Positions 14,500 through 28,250 of a stretch of DNA of 64,000 nt are shown in pieces (position 1 is the stretch's first letter; each line of letters starts with the position of its first letter). The stretch is from assembly GCA_004802725.1 (NCBI GenBank), contig SGPM01000036.1:1371-65370 (forward strand). The letters are read 5' to 3'. This DNA comes from Antrodiella citrinella (taxonomy: Eukaryota > Basidiomycota > Agaricomycetes > Polyporales > Steccherinaceae). Under the pieces are notes generated by a model. The model worked only from the letters and a program-made list of their open reading frames with translations, was not told the origin of the DNA and did not search any database. The translations under genes and the position numbers were made by a program.

Positions 14500-15466
14500 C
14501 TATGAAGAAGGTTCCGCAAGTTCTCTCTGAGCCTCTGCCTCCAGTCGTTCCCTTAACCGCACAGCCAATCCATCTGTGAGCTTCAGAATTCCGTCGGACG
14601 TGCACAATCGATACGAAGGCATGGGCTGGTAGGTTTCTGCAAGAATCTACAGCTTCGTTAGACGGAGCAAGGACAGCGAAAGCACCGTAGAGACGCACCT
14701 TCCCCTCTTCGACTCTTACGGAAGCAATGATATCATCGGGATCCCCAATGCGTCCCAACGCCGGAATATTTCGTTCGTCTGAAGATACATGTCCAGGAAT
14801 GAGTAGGAACCGCCAGTTACGAAACCCGAGGATACTCACCATTGATATGCATCCACCCTTGCTGCGTCTGCGTCGCTCCGTTCCGCTGCACGTCATCCAC
14901 ATCGTCCGTCAACGCGCTCTGCACGGCTTCGTGCAGCAGGGTCCTGAACGCAGCTATATCACATAAGAAATAACCATGAGATATGCACTGTACGCGTGAG
15001 AAGTTGGAGAGCAGTCAAACATAGACGACGTACAGTTCTCTTTGAAATCATTCAACCCCGCTCCGTCCTCTCCCCCACTCGCACCCGCAGGCAACCACCC
15101 CAACACCGTCCTCGACCGAATGAACGCCGGCGCATGAGGCAAGAAAGACAGCGCATACACCGGCGTGGAGGACGGAGGTGGGTGGAACAGGTGGTAGAAT
15201 AGGTCAGGCCTGTCTGGGTCCGGGAAGGATTCTGTACTCCGTGCAGAGGAGTCAGAGGGGTATGCGGTTTGGGAATAGCGAGAGGCGATTGAGGAGGGTA
15301 TCCGGAAACGCGTGTGGTGAGGGTACGTCCTATGAGCAGTCGCAGTCTGTGTGGGCCTAGTACATAGAGCTCGGGCAGTGTGTAGTCGACTTGTTGTCCG
15401 AGGGATAGAAGACGGTGGTCGACATTTCGCGACACTTTTCAATGGTATCTTGAATGAAAAGTTCAT
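14500..15466 (-). CDS. Conserved fungal protein with a predicted mitochondrial presequence
   Basis: The start at 15466 opens a single long frame (MNFSFKIPLKSVAKCRPPSS...). Its first 65 residues have many Arg/Ser/Thr and almost no acidic residues, which is typical of a mitochondrial targeting sequence. Next come YPSDSSARSTESFPDPDRPD, DLFYHLFHPPPSSTPVYALS and FIRSRTVLGWLPAGASGGED. After an intron of about 100 nt come LLHEAVQSALTDDVDDVQRN, QQGWMHIN, DERNIPALGRIGDPDDIIAS and TYQPMPSYRLCTSDGILKL, with short introns between. I recognise the RIGDPDDI block as conserved among Agaricomycetes but know of no assigned function. It is convergent with RSC7, with under 200 bp between stop codons. Confidence 0.7.
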
Positions 15467-15866
15467 TGTGGATGTGTGGACCAGTTCTTGGAATGCGAAG
15501 TAGCGATAGAAAGGCAGCTTTGAATTCGAGCCGTATGACGTGCAGGTCAGGATTTGTGGGCGCCACGGTCGACAATTGTTATGGGCGTCTCGAACTCATG
15601 CCCTGTGCACTCTCCCTCGTTGGTTCAACAAGCAACATAAGTCATCATTAATCATTAGCGTAAGGACATCAAAATGTGACAAGCAGAACCTGGGTATCAG
15701 GTGGGTGGTCTATAAGTAAAAAAAATGCAAAGGGTAACAAGTAGATAATACACTAGATCGTAAAACCAGCACGAGAGAAGAGTAAAATTCCGGTATATGA
15801 AGCAATGAAAAGTCGAGAACTGAGACGAGGGAATGAGAGAATGAAAGCAATGCAAGACAACATAAG
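15467..15866. other. Intergenic between two minus-strand genes
   Basis: 400 bp containing the 5' flank of the mitochondrial-type protein gene and the 3' end of the giant gene. No other feature seen. Confidence 0.5.
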
Positions 15867-18800
15867 TTAACCAAGGCGTGAGCTGCGGGGTGACCGAGGA
15901 CCGAAAAGGCCGGGAGACTCTGTTGGTGGGTGTAGCAATTCAGCTGATTGCTGGAGGACAGGTTCAATGGGCTGAGATGAAGGTGATGGCACGTAGGCGG
16001 GATCAGCTATACATTACAAAGTCAGATAGGTTAACACATAAGATAAGACCGAACAACGCACGTCTCCATGGTGTGAACGAATGTCGCTGCTCGTATGCGA
16101 CGGGCGGCATGGGCGGCATTGGTCCCATGGACATCGTAGGCGCAATTGACGGAGCGGGAGCTTGCGCGGCTGCGGCTGCACCTCTGCTTCGGCGTGACTT
16201 GCGTTGTTGGACGTTACGCCAAGCTGGTCGAGCTGTGATAGGTTCTTCCGCGGTCTCCGGCTCCACAGGAAGCTCAGGCTCAGCAGGAGCAGCAGGAGCA
16301 CAACCCGGTGGAACCCTGAACATAACATCCACTTAGAGGCATGCAGCAACATTCAGAGACGATGAGACTCACCATCCGTCCGGTCGTCCATCGAGACCAA
16401 GCTTTGACTTCTCAATGTAGATGTGACCAATCTCACTTTGAGAAATATGTTATTCGCAGTCAATACTGGGATGAAATTGAGACTTACGCTTGCATACCGC
16501 GGAGTTGCGAGTGGACTCTGCCAGTCTCTCGCAAGAGCGTGCTTACTTCAATAGCTAGCTGTTTACTGAAATCGTCGAGGTACTGTTGCAATGGCAGGGG
16601 TTAAGTTAGGGTTCCAACGACGGACACAGATGACGTACTCTCTGAATGTTATATGGGACTTGCTCTCGGGCTGTCGCTCTGACTGCTTCCATGGTGATGT
16701 CTTGCTGAGCAGAAAGCTCGAGACGGATATCTAAGACAAAACGCTTAGAGAAAGTACTATGAAAGTAGAGGAAGCACTCACCATCCATCAGTTGTCGCAT
16801 ATTCTGTTGTACATCGCCCCGGAAGACGGAAAGCTCCTCTGCAAAACGGCGCACCTCTGCACAAACGATCAGCAAAAGAGGACCATAACATGGTATGTTC
16901 TCTTACCATCGCGCAACGCTTGCTGTTCTTGCGTCTGTCGCTCCTTCTCCTCCTCCTTGTCTTCTCGCATCTCTGCCATGAGCTCCATCATCCTGTTCAT
17001 CTTGTCCTCCTGAGCCGTCATCCGTGCCATCTTCTCTTGCCATCTCTGATCTTGCTCCTGCCTCTTCTGTATCGTATCGTCCCTCTGCTCGCTCACTATA
17101 TCCGTCACTTGAGACAGCTGCTGTTCGAACCGCTCCGCCCTCTCGTTGTCTTGCGCCCTCTCGAGTTCATGTCGCTGGTTTTCTTCCGAGATCCTCATCG
17201 CCTTCTCGTTCTCGCACTCGGTACGCGCAGCCGCGAGCTCTTCCTCCAGTTGCCGGATCCGCGCGTCCTGCTCCTCCTTCAAGTTCCTCCTCTCCTCGGC
17301 AAGCTCCGCCATCACTCTCTCACGATCTACACGATCCGCCTCGCGCTCTCTGGCCATTTCCTCGCGCTCCAGTCTGACCGTTTCCCTGATAGTGTCGGCG
17401 AACTGCACCGCAGCATCCGAAGCAGCGGATGTGACTTGATCTCTGAACGAACGCCTTTCATCCTCGTCAGGGAAACTGTGTACGGAGGGGGTACGCGTTG
17501 TAGGACCAGCAGGGCCAGCAGGTCCGGCGGGAGGTTCCTCTCCTTCGACTACTGTACCCTCTCCTTCAGCGCCCTCTCCTTCAGCAGGGCGTTGTGGTGG
17601 CGCAGGCAGGAATGGTATCGCAGCCAGACGTTCCTCCAAAAGACGGATGATCTCTCCACGGGTTTGAGCAGATTCCTGATCGCGTCGCTGTTCGTTATTC
17701 GCAAACAACCGCTCTCGCTCATCCTCGTGGTCGCGGAACGTCGTGTCGCGTCGGTCTTCAGCCTCCACAGCCGCATCGTTCAGCTCCGCAAGGCGGCCCT
17801 GAAGTTCGTCGAAACGATCAGCACGCTCTCGCTCCGCGTCAGCATAACCAAGATCGCCAGGGTATATCGACGGCGCGTGAGAGGGAGGCAAAACAACTGG
17901 CAAGGGGGGTGATGGAGCCACTCGAACTGTCGGGGAGTAAACATCCGGAGGGGGACCTGCAGGCTGTGGAGGGCCGGCGAGCTCGACACGAGGAATCGGT
18001 TCGGGCATGCGCATAGGCGGCTCAGCTGTAGGCATGGGAATTGGCTCGGCTACACGCGTAGGTGTCTCATATCCTTGGACGGTGGGCGAGACACTGGGTG
18101 CGATGGTCGGGACATACGGTATGACTGGCGTATCAGGGTGTTGACTGAGTATCTGCTCCCTCAGATCGCTTCGCGGCGTCCTGGGACGCGCTGGAACGCG
18201 TGAAGGTACTTGGGAGGGAACGTATGAGGGCTGCCGTGGAGGAATCACTATAAAGTCGTCAGTAAAACACGCTCATCGATATGTATGTCAGATGTCTTAC
18301 CTCCAGGATGGTCATCCCGGCTGAAGACATCCTCGTATTCATCTAGATTGGCCCCCGGACTTGGTGGTAACTCGCCGGGTTCTGACGTTGTCTTATCAGT
18401 ATCTACGCGAGTCAGTTGAATGGAATGCATACCAGTTGCAGGTGTTGGCTCTTCATAAATGCTATGAGGTCGACGAGATACTACAAACATATCAGCACGC
18501 GATTACATAAATACAACGATATCTGAGTTACCTTCACTGGGCCTCCGCATCCGTTCATCCCGCTCGTCACGACGACCGCGGCGAGAGGCATCAGAACGAA
18601 CATACGCCACACCTTCAGCACGAGGGTCGTGACCGATGGGGACAATAGTGGGTGGTCGTTCACGACGTGAGCCAGGGGAATCAGAACGTATGACAATCCG
18701 AGATCGACGAGATGGCGATCTAACTAACACAGCCGGAGAGCCCTGACGGACGATAGGAGGGGACGCACTGCGCGGCCGGGATACGTGACTGCGAGTTTGG

Positions 18801-21800
18801 CGTATAGGTGACCGGGAAGCATCAGACAAAGATTGAGAACGACTGATAGGATGTCGCCGAGTGGAAGGTACTCGAACACGGATAGGCTCTGAAGGTTGAA
18901 TCAGCGTGGGTGAGCGAGACTCGTAGCCAGCAGCGTCGCCTTCTTCTATGACTGGTCTCCGGGATCGGCCACCTGATGGTTGCAGTCTTATTGGAGCACG
19001 CCGCGGGCTACGAGATCTACTTGGTGCAACCACGATAGGTATTGGAGACCGTGAGCGTTCGAGTCTCTGAGTACCCGCTCTGCGTGAACCGCGATATGAG
19101 CGAGGGGAACTCGAACGATGCGTGCGTGGTATCGATGCCTCCAAGACTATGGGAGACTGTGACCTCGACCGCCGGCCCTGCGTGTATGTTCGACGTGACG
19201 GCACATATCTAGGTGATCTACGAGGAGAATGTCCCTGGTCTCGCTCACGAGAGTAGGAACGACGACGAGGAGAATGACCTTGATCTCCTTCGCGAGAATA
19301 GGGACGACGGGGAGAACGACGAGGAGAACGACGGGGAGAACGACGGGGAGAGCGACGGGGAGAGCGACGGGGAGAACGGCCCTGGTCTCCTTCGCGAGAG
19401 TAGCCGCGACGAGGAGAGCGACGGGGAGAATAGTCACGACTGTGCGGGCGTCGACCGGGGGAGCGTTCTTGACGATGCAGTCTTCGTGGACTGCCGCCGC
19501 GTTCAGAATATCCGGGTGAACGACGACGACGATATCCGCCTCGTGGGGACCGGTCGCGTTCCCGAGAATAGTACCTCCCAGAAGGTGAGTACCCCCTACC
19601 ACGATAGCCGTGTCGTCCAGGGCTATAATACCGGCGGTCTCGATACGGTGAACGACTACGACTACGGCTGCGTCGCGTTGTCACTACCACAGGGGTTGGC
19701 GAACCATGACGTGATCTATCTCCGCCTCCCGGCGCAATGATGACTGGTGCGGTAGGTGCGGTAGGTGCGAAAGCAATAGGTGATCGTCGACCCCGACTGC
19801 TATCATGAGTGAGATGTACACCAATAGGAGATTGAGACCGTCGCCTGCGACCAGTATCTCCTTCAGAGTAGGTCGTCGGATGTCGTTCAGGTCCACCGCT
19901 ACCTGTGTGTATCACCACTGGTGCCCTGGATCTAGAGTCTGATCTCGACCGCGTTCGGTGGCGTGACCGGGGTGAGCGCGACCGCGACCGACTACGAGTT
20001 GTGAGGACGATAGGCGGGGCAGCGGATCCAGGAGGCATCGTCATAGGGTATTGACCCTGTCCTGGCATAGGCATAGTCTGAGCGGGTACAATAATGGGAG
20101 CTTGCTGGCCTGCATAACCCTGAGTGGGTGGTTGCTGGATGATGATAGGTTGTTGCGGTGAACCAGATCGAGACCGTGAATGATATCGGCGGGAACGCGG
20201 AGAGCGAGAACGAGAGCGACCGCGAGAAGGTACGTGAGACGGTACGTGAGACGGTATATGAGATGGTGCTATCACGATTTGGTCCCGCCCAGGCGACCTC
20301 GACCTCGACCTTGACTCAGAGTGACGGCGACGGCGACGACTTCTCCTAGAAGGGGACCGAGATCCAGAACCGGAACGCGAGGCACCAGGCATAACGATAG
20401 TCACGGGGGCAGCTGGAGGCGGCTGCATCTCTGACCGCACGTACCCAGGATCCTGTCGATAAACATCTGGAACACCCCCGGATTGAGGTGCTTGTATGAT
20501 GATTGGTGGATGAGGGGCTTGAACACTTGGTCCAGCTTCCATACCCTGTTGACCGGGACCTGTGACGATGACCTGAGGAGGAGGTATAACGGTTGGGCGG
20601 GGAGAACCTTCATGACGGACAGAACCTTCAGGGCGGTCCATGTGGATGTGGATAGACGGTTGCGGTGAGTGGCGACGGCGGCCACTATCACTTCGAATCA
20701 TTGCCGGTTGGTCCCCATACGTCCGATCGGAGCGTGGCGAGGACGGTCTGCTACCGGTCCCCTCAATTCGCGAACCGGGCAGCGGGACAAGAGTTGGGTC
20801 ATGGGTGTGTCTATGCGAAGGGGGAAGGACGGGTAGACGTCCTTCATCTGAGTACGTACCAGACCGTGATCTGGGAGAGGAGTGCGGCGACGAGGACGGC
20901 GTTGATGGGACATAGTTGGACTCATCGGCTGGCCGAACAGGTCTACGTGGCTCGAGGGGTCTTCGTACGTACTCTTCTCGTGTCATCTCAGGCATCGGCA
21001 TCGGGACCACTGGTGTGCCATAATACTGAGGTTGTGGAGGATAAGGAGCTGTATTTTCCCCAGGTATGACTGGAATGAAGGGCGATCGACGTCCGCGGTC
21101 CATCGCAGGGTCTTGATATGAATGGCCAGTTTCAACAAAACCCTCTGGAAGTCCGTGTTGGGGCTGGACCTGCGGCTGAGGCATGGTCATTGGTGGAGGT
21201 GGTGCCCCGTACCCACCGACGCCAGGAGTTATGATAGTGGGCGGTGGAGGCACGACCTGCGCTCCCACTGGTCCGGGTCCTAGGCACAATTGTGAACAAA
21301 GTAAACGACATCAACCGCACCTTGCACATACCTTCTGGTCTTGGTTCGAGAAGTGTGCCAACTAGATTGTTGAGTTCACGTATGCGTTCCGTCACACTAC
21401 GCATCTCGTTCTGTCTATCACGAACATCACGCTCTAGCCATTCATTCAGACCTCTGAGGTATCTCATCATTTCGCGTTGCTGGTCAATAGTGGCCACATG
21501 AGCATGTCGATTCTCCTGCAACGAATTGTTTGTCATCAGGAACATAGCCAAAGACTTGCAAAGCCACTCACCCGAAGCAACGTCAGAATATCATCAAACG
21601 TCGGCACTTCCAAGATCGTCTGGGAAAAGTTCAGTACGATTGCAGACTATTCGCGACAGTAGGGAACACTTACGGGAGGCGGAGGCACGGGAGGTGCTGC
21701 AGCAGGCGCTGTGGCGGCATCGTACATCATTGGTGGAGGCGGCACCACAGGAGCAGCTTGTCCCGCAGGTGCATCGGCCTGAACTCAGAATGAACAAACA

Positions 21801-24800
21801 AAGAAAATTCAAGAACAAAACCATACGTACAACAACAGTAGGTTCTTGAGGCCTCGGTGCAGTATACCAACGTTCCGATCCTGCTCTCGCATCCCGACCA
21901 CCAAGTTCGGAAGGAGCGGGAGGGGCGGTTGAAGGTCTCTCACGAGGCTAGAAAGAGATATAATGAGTGAGCATCATCGCCTCAGATGACACAAGAGGAG
22001 ACATACCCCACGCGTTGGTGTCGTCGTGGACCCGCCATCTGGTTGATCAGGACGTCTCTGTCCACGTCTTGCCTCGCGTCTCGCCTGGACTTCACGCAGG
22101 AAATCAATGTCGCCATTGTCAGGAATAGTAGATACAGGCCTACCAGGCGTGACGGGTCGGTCAGCACGGAAAGGAATCACAGGAGGAAATGCTTCGCCGT
22201 CGTCAGCAGGCGGATGAGGAGCAGCACGCCTAGGCGGTCGAGCAGTACGAGGAACTGGTCCACGAGGACCGTCGGTGAACCTAACAGGCTGAAAGAGAGG
22301 CACACTCGCAGCGCGAGGCGGTAAGTCCGTCTCGAACGTCGGGCTCGGGCTGCGTTGGCGACCTACTGTAGGACCAGGTCTGTATACCAGAGGCACCAAC
22401 TCAGGCGGCGGCTGGATGGGAGCCTGAGCCGGTAGTGGGCCAGGAGCAAGGATCTGCGCGATTTGCTCGTCGAAAGATGGACCCGCTCGTATGGGCATAG
22501 GCATATGCAAAGGAGCGATCTCCTGTCGAGCACGATCAGCTTCTTCACGGAAACGCTGAAACCGTTCGAGGTACGACGATGTCTGAGAGCTGACGTCGGA
22601 AGCTGTTTCGCGGGCCTCGCTACGAGGTGCTGGCATCGATACTGGCGGTGGGGCAGCAGGCTGCGGTGTCATCTCAGCCATACTCAAGAGTCGTTGGACC
22701 ATGTCCTCCAGCCTTCGCACCCGCTCACGAGTCTCAACGTCATCATGTGCCCGTCTGTTCAAGATCTCTCCCAAGATATGGTGAGTGGACCGTTGCCCAT
22801 CCAAAAGGCCATCGTGTTGCTGTCGAAGTCCGTCCAAAAGGTCACGAAGATTCGCGAGGGTGACTGGAGGAATGGGCCTCGCCGTTCCGCTTGACACAGA
22901 GGACAAACTTGGCGATACGGAGAGATCTCTCCTGACCTGAGCTGGCGAGGGTGACCGGCTGACCGACAAACCACTGCTAGCGTCGCTGACTGATAGACTG
23001 GGCCCAGCACGAGCCTGAGGTCGCGCAGATTCGGCGACGGATGATACGGAAGTTGGTGAAGACACCGAAGAAGACGAGGGAGACGACTCTGAGGGCCAAG
23101 TGGGCGATGCAGGGTGCATAGGAGGTGGATATGACTCCGATTCCAATAGACTCATGTCGTCCGAGTGATGCGACGAGAGGAACGACATCGTCTCACTGAT
23201 AGACTCCGGTGAACTCAACCGTCTTCTCATCGGAGGAGGTGTCAAAGGGATCGCCATACGGTGAGCTTCCGCCTCCGCTGGACGAAGACGAGGCACTGGA
23301 CTGGGCGCGACCCGAGGACCTTGGGGACGCACGGAACTCAGATCGCTGCTTAGGCTAGACGACTGTTTCTCAGGAACAGGAGGAGGTATATCCTCCATAT
23401 CCATATCCATATCCTCTTGTTCTGCCACGGGACTACCTTGTTCTGCCACGGGACTACCTTGTTCTGCCACGGGACTACCTTGTCGACGAAGGTGGTCAGA
23501 AATATCCATCAGCTCGTCCCGGATGTCGCGAATGTTGTTCATAATATCTCTGTCAACGTCACTTCGGTTGCCATTGATGTCGTAGAGGTACTGCAGAATC
23601 CGATTAACGTCGTGCGTTAGGATGTGACTGGGAGTCGCTGCATGGATAGGCTCTCTCTCAGAAGCCACAGTATCCAGCAGAGAGTGAATAGATGGCTCGG
23701 TGCCTTCTGGAGTTGTGACACTCAAGCTCATAGGCACAGACGGTGTCGACATCGAAGGTAAGGGCGAGGGCGGAAGAGGAATACCACGAGGAGAAATCTA
23801 AACCAAAGGCGATCAGAAACTTGTGAATGAATACATGAAACAGACTTACAGCTCGTTCGGTTGGCTCGCGTTCAATAGAAAGCAACGATGGCTCCGTAGA
23901 TATGTCATCCAAATCCGGAGGTGGCACCTCAAACAGAGACCTGGGGTAGAATATCGAGGAGCTCATCGACATCGAAGACGCAGTAGACACTGACGACGGC
24001 GTCCTCGTCAACGAAGTGGCAGACTTCGACGACGACGCTGGCGTAGGCGAGGGTCCGCTTGGCAGCGGTGACACAGTGGAAGGCGTCGGCGTAAGCGATG
24101 AAGAGCGAGTGGATACCAGGGGCACAGAAGGCGTTATCGAACTTTCCTCCGTGATCGGTGTCAGCAAAGACGACTCCTCCGACGTGAAGACCGATGCACT
24201 GGGTCTCAAGAACGACGTCTCGAACGAGTTGTCCAAACCCTCCGGCAAAGCCATAGACTGGACAGATGGTGATGCACGTAACAACGACGACTCGTACGAC
24301 TCATCCGTCTCCGCGGCCCACGCAGACTCAGGAATAGAGAGACTGACCACACTCGGCTGTGGACCCAGAGTGGAAGGGTCAGACGGCGTCAGCTCCGAAG
24401 AACTGGTAGGTGTGACCGACGTTTCGGTGGGCGTGGAGACAGATGAGAGCGAAAGCCGGATGTCCGGCGGCGGCGGTCCAATCTCAGAGGGGGTAGGCAA
24501 AGAGATAGACTCTGATACGCTAACACTGGGTGGCGAGAGCATGGGTGGGGACGGAGGAGCAGGCCAGTCAGGTTCAGTCAGGCCGCTGATCTCACTGGGC
24601 TCATAGCTTGACTCGGGGAGGGGAATCTCCTCGGGACGAAGGTCACGATAACCCAATGACGATTCCTCTTCGCCGATGGTCGATGGAATAGTAGGAATGG
24701 GCGACGGGATCCGAATGCTGACATCCTCTTCCGATGCCGCAGGCTCATCCTTCTGACACTGGCACTGGGCAGTATGGAACTCGCTAGAGACATCTGTCGA

Positions 24801-27800
24801 ACAGATGTCGCAAGTGACATACTCGCTGGTCGGTTCGGTGACACAAGGGTCCGCAGTCTCAAACTCGGTGAACGAATGCTCCGTCTCGTACTTCTCCGCC
24901 GTCTCGTACTCAGTCGAGCACACCTCCGCCGTCTCGTAGTCTAAAAGGGAGGGAATGTGAGGCAGGGACATGTACGACGTCGCAGGGCTCTTCGCCGTCG
25001 CATACTCCGAACTGACGGAAGACCGCTGAGCCTCTACTTCCTCCTCGTCCGCGAGCTGACTGGGAGTCCGAGAGGTCGAATATGACCGCGTGGGCGTCTG
25101 GCTCCGCGAAGTCGTGAGCGTGTAGTCGTAGCTTTCCAGCGTGCTCATCTCCGAGGTAAAGCGTCCAGGAGTGGTGGACCGTGATGCAGAGTACGTGTAC
25201 GAGTTCGAATTTGAGTTCTCCTTGTCTGTTTCCTCACTGTGCGTGTAGTCGGACGTCGAATACGATCTTGAGCTCGCCCGTGATCGTCTCCGGAATCCTC
25301 CTGATCTGGATAGCGTACTAGAGCTGTAAGGTGTTTGGGTGTCGGAGCGTGAGTCATGCGAATCTCCCAGCATGGAGGCTGAATCTGTGCCCCGATAGGA
25401 CAACGTGGAGGGGACAATCTGCGTCGCAGAGGTCGAGGTCAAGTCCAAGTCCGTGGAGAGACCAGCAGTCTTCGAGGAGAACGTGCCCTCCGCAGTGCTG
25501 GTCAGATTGTGCGTGAACGACGACGAAGAATAGAAGCTCGAGGTCTGGGTTCTGGTGCCGGAACCTGAAGGAGCAGAGAAGAACGCCTCGTCTGACAGAT
25601 ACGAGGACGTCTCGGACGACGACGGTCGCACTCTTGAACGAGGTCTGCTGGGCGGTGGCGTAATGCGAACATCTCTGCCGAGACGAGGACCGCTGGAGAT
25701 TGTAACTGGCGAGCCATCCGTGGCTAGTCCGACCAATCCCATACCGAATCCAAGGCCAGGCTGGGCCTCACGCCGACGACGCAGCGCAGAGTCGAATGCG
25801 GCATCCAAATCAGTCAAGGAGGTCGTACGACGGAGAGAGCTGCTACGGCTGGGACCAATGACTCGAGGATCTCCAGGGTAGATATACGACTGCCCGGACA
25901 CGACGCTGTCGTCAATGGTACGCGTATGATGGCCTGAAACCAGCGAACGACGACGGGAAACGGTACTTGAGCCTGACAAGGAATGCAGGTCGGACATATC
26001 GGGAATGCTGTCGAAAGGGGGCTTATACATGGTGGACGCAGATCCAGAGCCTGACCCAGAATGAGATGAGGCAGAGCTCGTGAACGAGTTGATTGTGCGT
26101 ATCGACCCAGTGGGAGAGCGCGTTCCCGAAGGGTCTACAGCAGTCACTGAGCGGTTCAGGGCCTCCCTATACAAAGATCAATCATAGCTATAGCTGGAGT
26201 AGATGCAAAATAACTCACCAGATCGCGTTGACCCATCGTACTCTCTCTCTCGGTGACTCTGCTCCCAAGCGCTCCACACCGTCGGCGTACATCAGATGGA
26301 AAGGGGACAAGATCTGTGCAAGGTCGGGTTCTCCTTCCTGTGTGACCCGACTCTGTTCCTTTGCAGCAAGCGTACCCACATCGTCACTCGCCTCTCGGTG
26401 CGTAGGCGACGGCGCACTTCGCACTTCCGTGCAATTCAGCAAATCCAGCGTCACGATGCCCCGTCCGCCTCCTGGTGCGATCCAAGAGAGGAGAAGCATG
26501 TGGGGGTACAACAGAGCTTGGCAGCGCTGCCATCTGTACGGCTCCAGTGCATGGACGTTGAGATACCATAGCTCTCCAATCCTAAGGGGCTGTTGAGGTA
26601 CGTGTCAGTAAGGGAGAAGGCAAGAACGCCGATCACGATCGAGGCAACCCAAATAGGCAACTCACCTCTTGGGTGGGTTCTGCGTTCGCAAACTGGCCTA
26701 ACTCCGCCAAATCGAATGGAGGAGGGTACAGTCCGCTCGAACTCTGCGTCCCGCTTCTCGGCGAACGAGGACCATTGGGTCCGGCTGATACGTCCGACCC
26801 ACTCGCGCGTCTGCCACCTCCCATTGCTCGGTCTCTCAGCCTGATGCTTCCTCTCTCCGCCCGTCGTCTCACACTGAACAACCCTTCACCGCTACCGCCT
26901 GCCTGAGGGGGAGAAGTCGACGTTGAGAGTGCCGACCGCGTCGACTTGTTGAGTGACGGCGTGCGCTCCTTCCATGCCGCCACGATATTGCGAACTGAAG
27001 TGAGAGGAGAACGCGGAGAAGTCTGAGGGCGGCGCAATGACGAAGCGGTAGGAGTTCCTGTGACGGTCCCCGACATGGTGGTGAAAGTATTCGTGAACGT
27101 GTTCGAATTCGTGACTGTGTCCGTGTAGGTGCCCGTACCAGTGGTGCTGCGCGTGTACGAGCTGGGAGGGATCCTAAAGTCTCCGGACATCGAAGTGCCT
27201 GCGTAAGGAGGCGGTGACATCAAGCTAGAGCCACCCACGGAAGAACCGGACCTGCTCTTCGTAGGAGACGAAGGTCGGGAGCTGTACCCGCTCCCATAGC
27301 CCGTCGTAGTGCCTGTAGTGGTGCCGTACCCCGTTGCGCTGCTATAGCCGTATCCGGTGGTTGTCGCGGTGAAGCTGAGAGTGGGCATGGATTGGCTGGT
27401 CGTGGCATATGGACTAGGCGATCTTGGGCCGGAGGGTGCTGAAGCCGTCCTCGTATGGCCTTGAAGATACCCGGGCGACGCATTCTGTTCAAAAGATGCG
27501 ACCAATTGACCTACACGCCCAGGCGCAGGGGTCGCATCTCGTCGTGAGGTAGCCTCACGAGCGTCCGGGTCCGTGGATGATCTTACATGAGCAATGGGAG
27601 TGGTGATGTCGGCCAGGGTTGCTGATCGCCTGTGTTCGCCAGAGTTACTCGAGTACATGGTGATCGGTCTGCTACCACTCTGAGCGCCGGATTGGGCAAA
27701 AGAGACAGGCCGAGAAGAGACATTCTCCGTATGCTCCGAGATTGTGCTCAGGACCCTTCTGTCGCGATCGAGAAGCGTGCTTGAGGAAGAGTAGATATCT

Positions 27801-28250
27801 TGAGGCGTTTGCGAGAGGTACGAGTCGACTGGAGTTGTCGAAGACGTGTATGGAGAAGGTCCGCCTGACCAAGACGTAATGGCGTCGTCAAGCTCATCAT
27901 CGATCAAGTTGAGGGAGGCTGCGACTTCGTTTTCCTCGTCGTACGAATCGTCGTCGTAGGTGTACGTGTACGATGTTCGTGACGGTGTAGGCGACACGTT
28001 GATTCTCCTCATTTGACGGCCGGACGAGACATCGTCGCTATCATATGAAGACGGTGTTGGTGTCACTGCGGGATGGTGAGTAGACAGACATGACAGCAGG
28101 AGAGCCGGACTCACAAGACCGGTTGGTGGACGAGAGGTATGAGGGCGACAATGGTGTTTGTGTAGCTGATAGTGTTGAGAAAGTAGCCGTCCCGAAGAGA
28201 GGGGATCGGGGCCCCGCTGTTGAGGGCTCCGTTGACGAGTAATCAGTCAT
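15867..28250 (-). CDS. Giant PH-domain, RS-repeat, coiled-coil protein
   Basis: One 12.4-kb gene of about 3,800 residues with many 50-60 nt introns. The ATG at 28250 gives MTDYSSTEPSTAG. Order: about 500 residues rich in Ser/Thr/Gly/Tyr; a PH-like domain at 26215-26595 (GELWYLNVHALEPYRWQRC, ALLYPHMLLLSW, MYADGVERL, SPRERVRWVNAIW); about 800 residues with repeated EYETAE-type motifs (25000-24780); a block with LLDGLRQQHDGLLDGQRSTH and RVRRLEDMVQRLL; a conserved DQQREMMRYLRGLNEWLERD; an Arg-Ser domain with SPRRSPRR runs (18500-21290); a charged coiled coil (ERVMAELAEERRNLKEEQDA onward); then EAVRATAREQVPYNIQ and a C-terminus PGLFGPRSPRSSRLG. I joined these pieces because homologues I recall in Agaricomycetes carry the PH domain, the WLERD block, the VRATA block and the PRSPRSSR end in one chain. 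The role is unknown. A cortical or scaffold function is only a guess. Confidence 0.75.
19262..19440 (-). repeat. Short tandem repeat encoding SPRR units
   Basis: A 12-bp unit, CGACGGGGAGAA on the plus strand, is repeated with variants and encodes Ser-Pro-Arg-Arg on the minus strand within the giant gene's RS domain. Purity is highest at 19310-19380. Such arrays vary in length between strains. Confidence 0.8.
23417..23479 (-). repeat. Perfect 21-bp tandem repeat, three copies
   Basis: Three identical 21-bp units at 23417-23437, 23438-23458 and 23459-23479. Each encodes GSPVAEQ in the giant protein. Perfect identity points to recent expansion. Confidence 0.95.

Noticed and set aside
19213..19740. 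Plus-strand frame with repeated DGEN units
   Set aside because: Complement of the SPRR repeats in the giant gene's RS domain; the protein frame is on the minus strand.
24016..24606. 196-residue plus-strand Asp/Gly/Val-rich frame
   Set aside because: Antisense shadow of the Ser/Thr/Pro-rich part of the giant gene.
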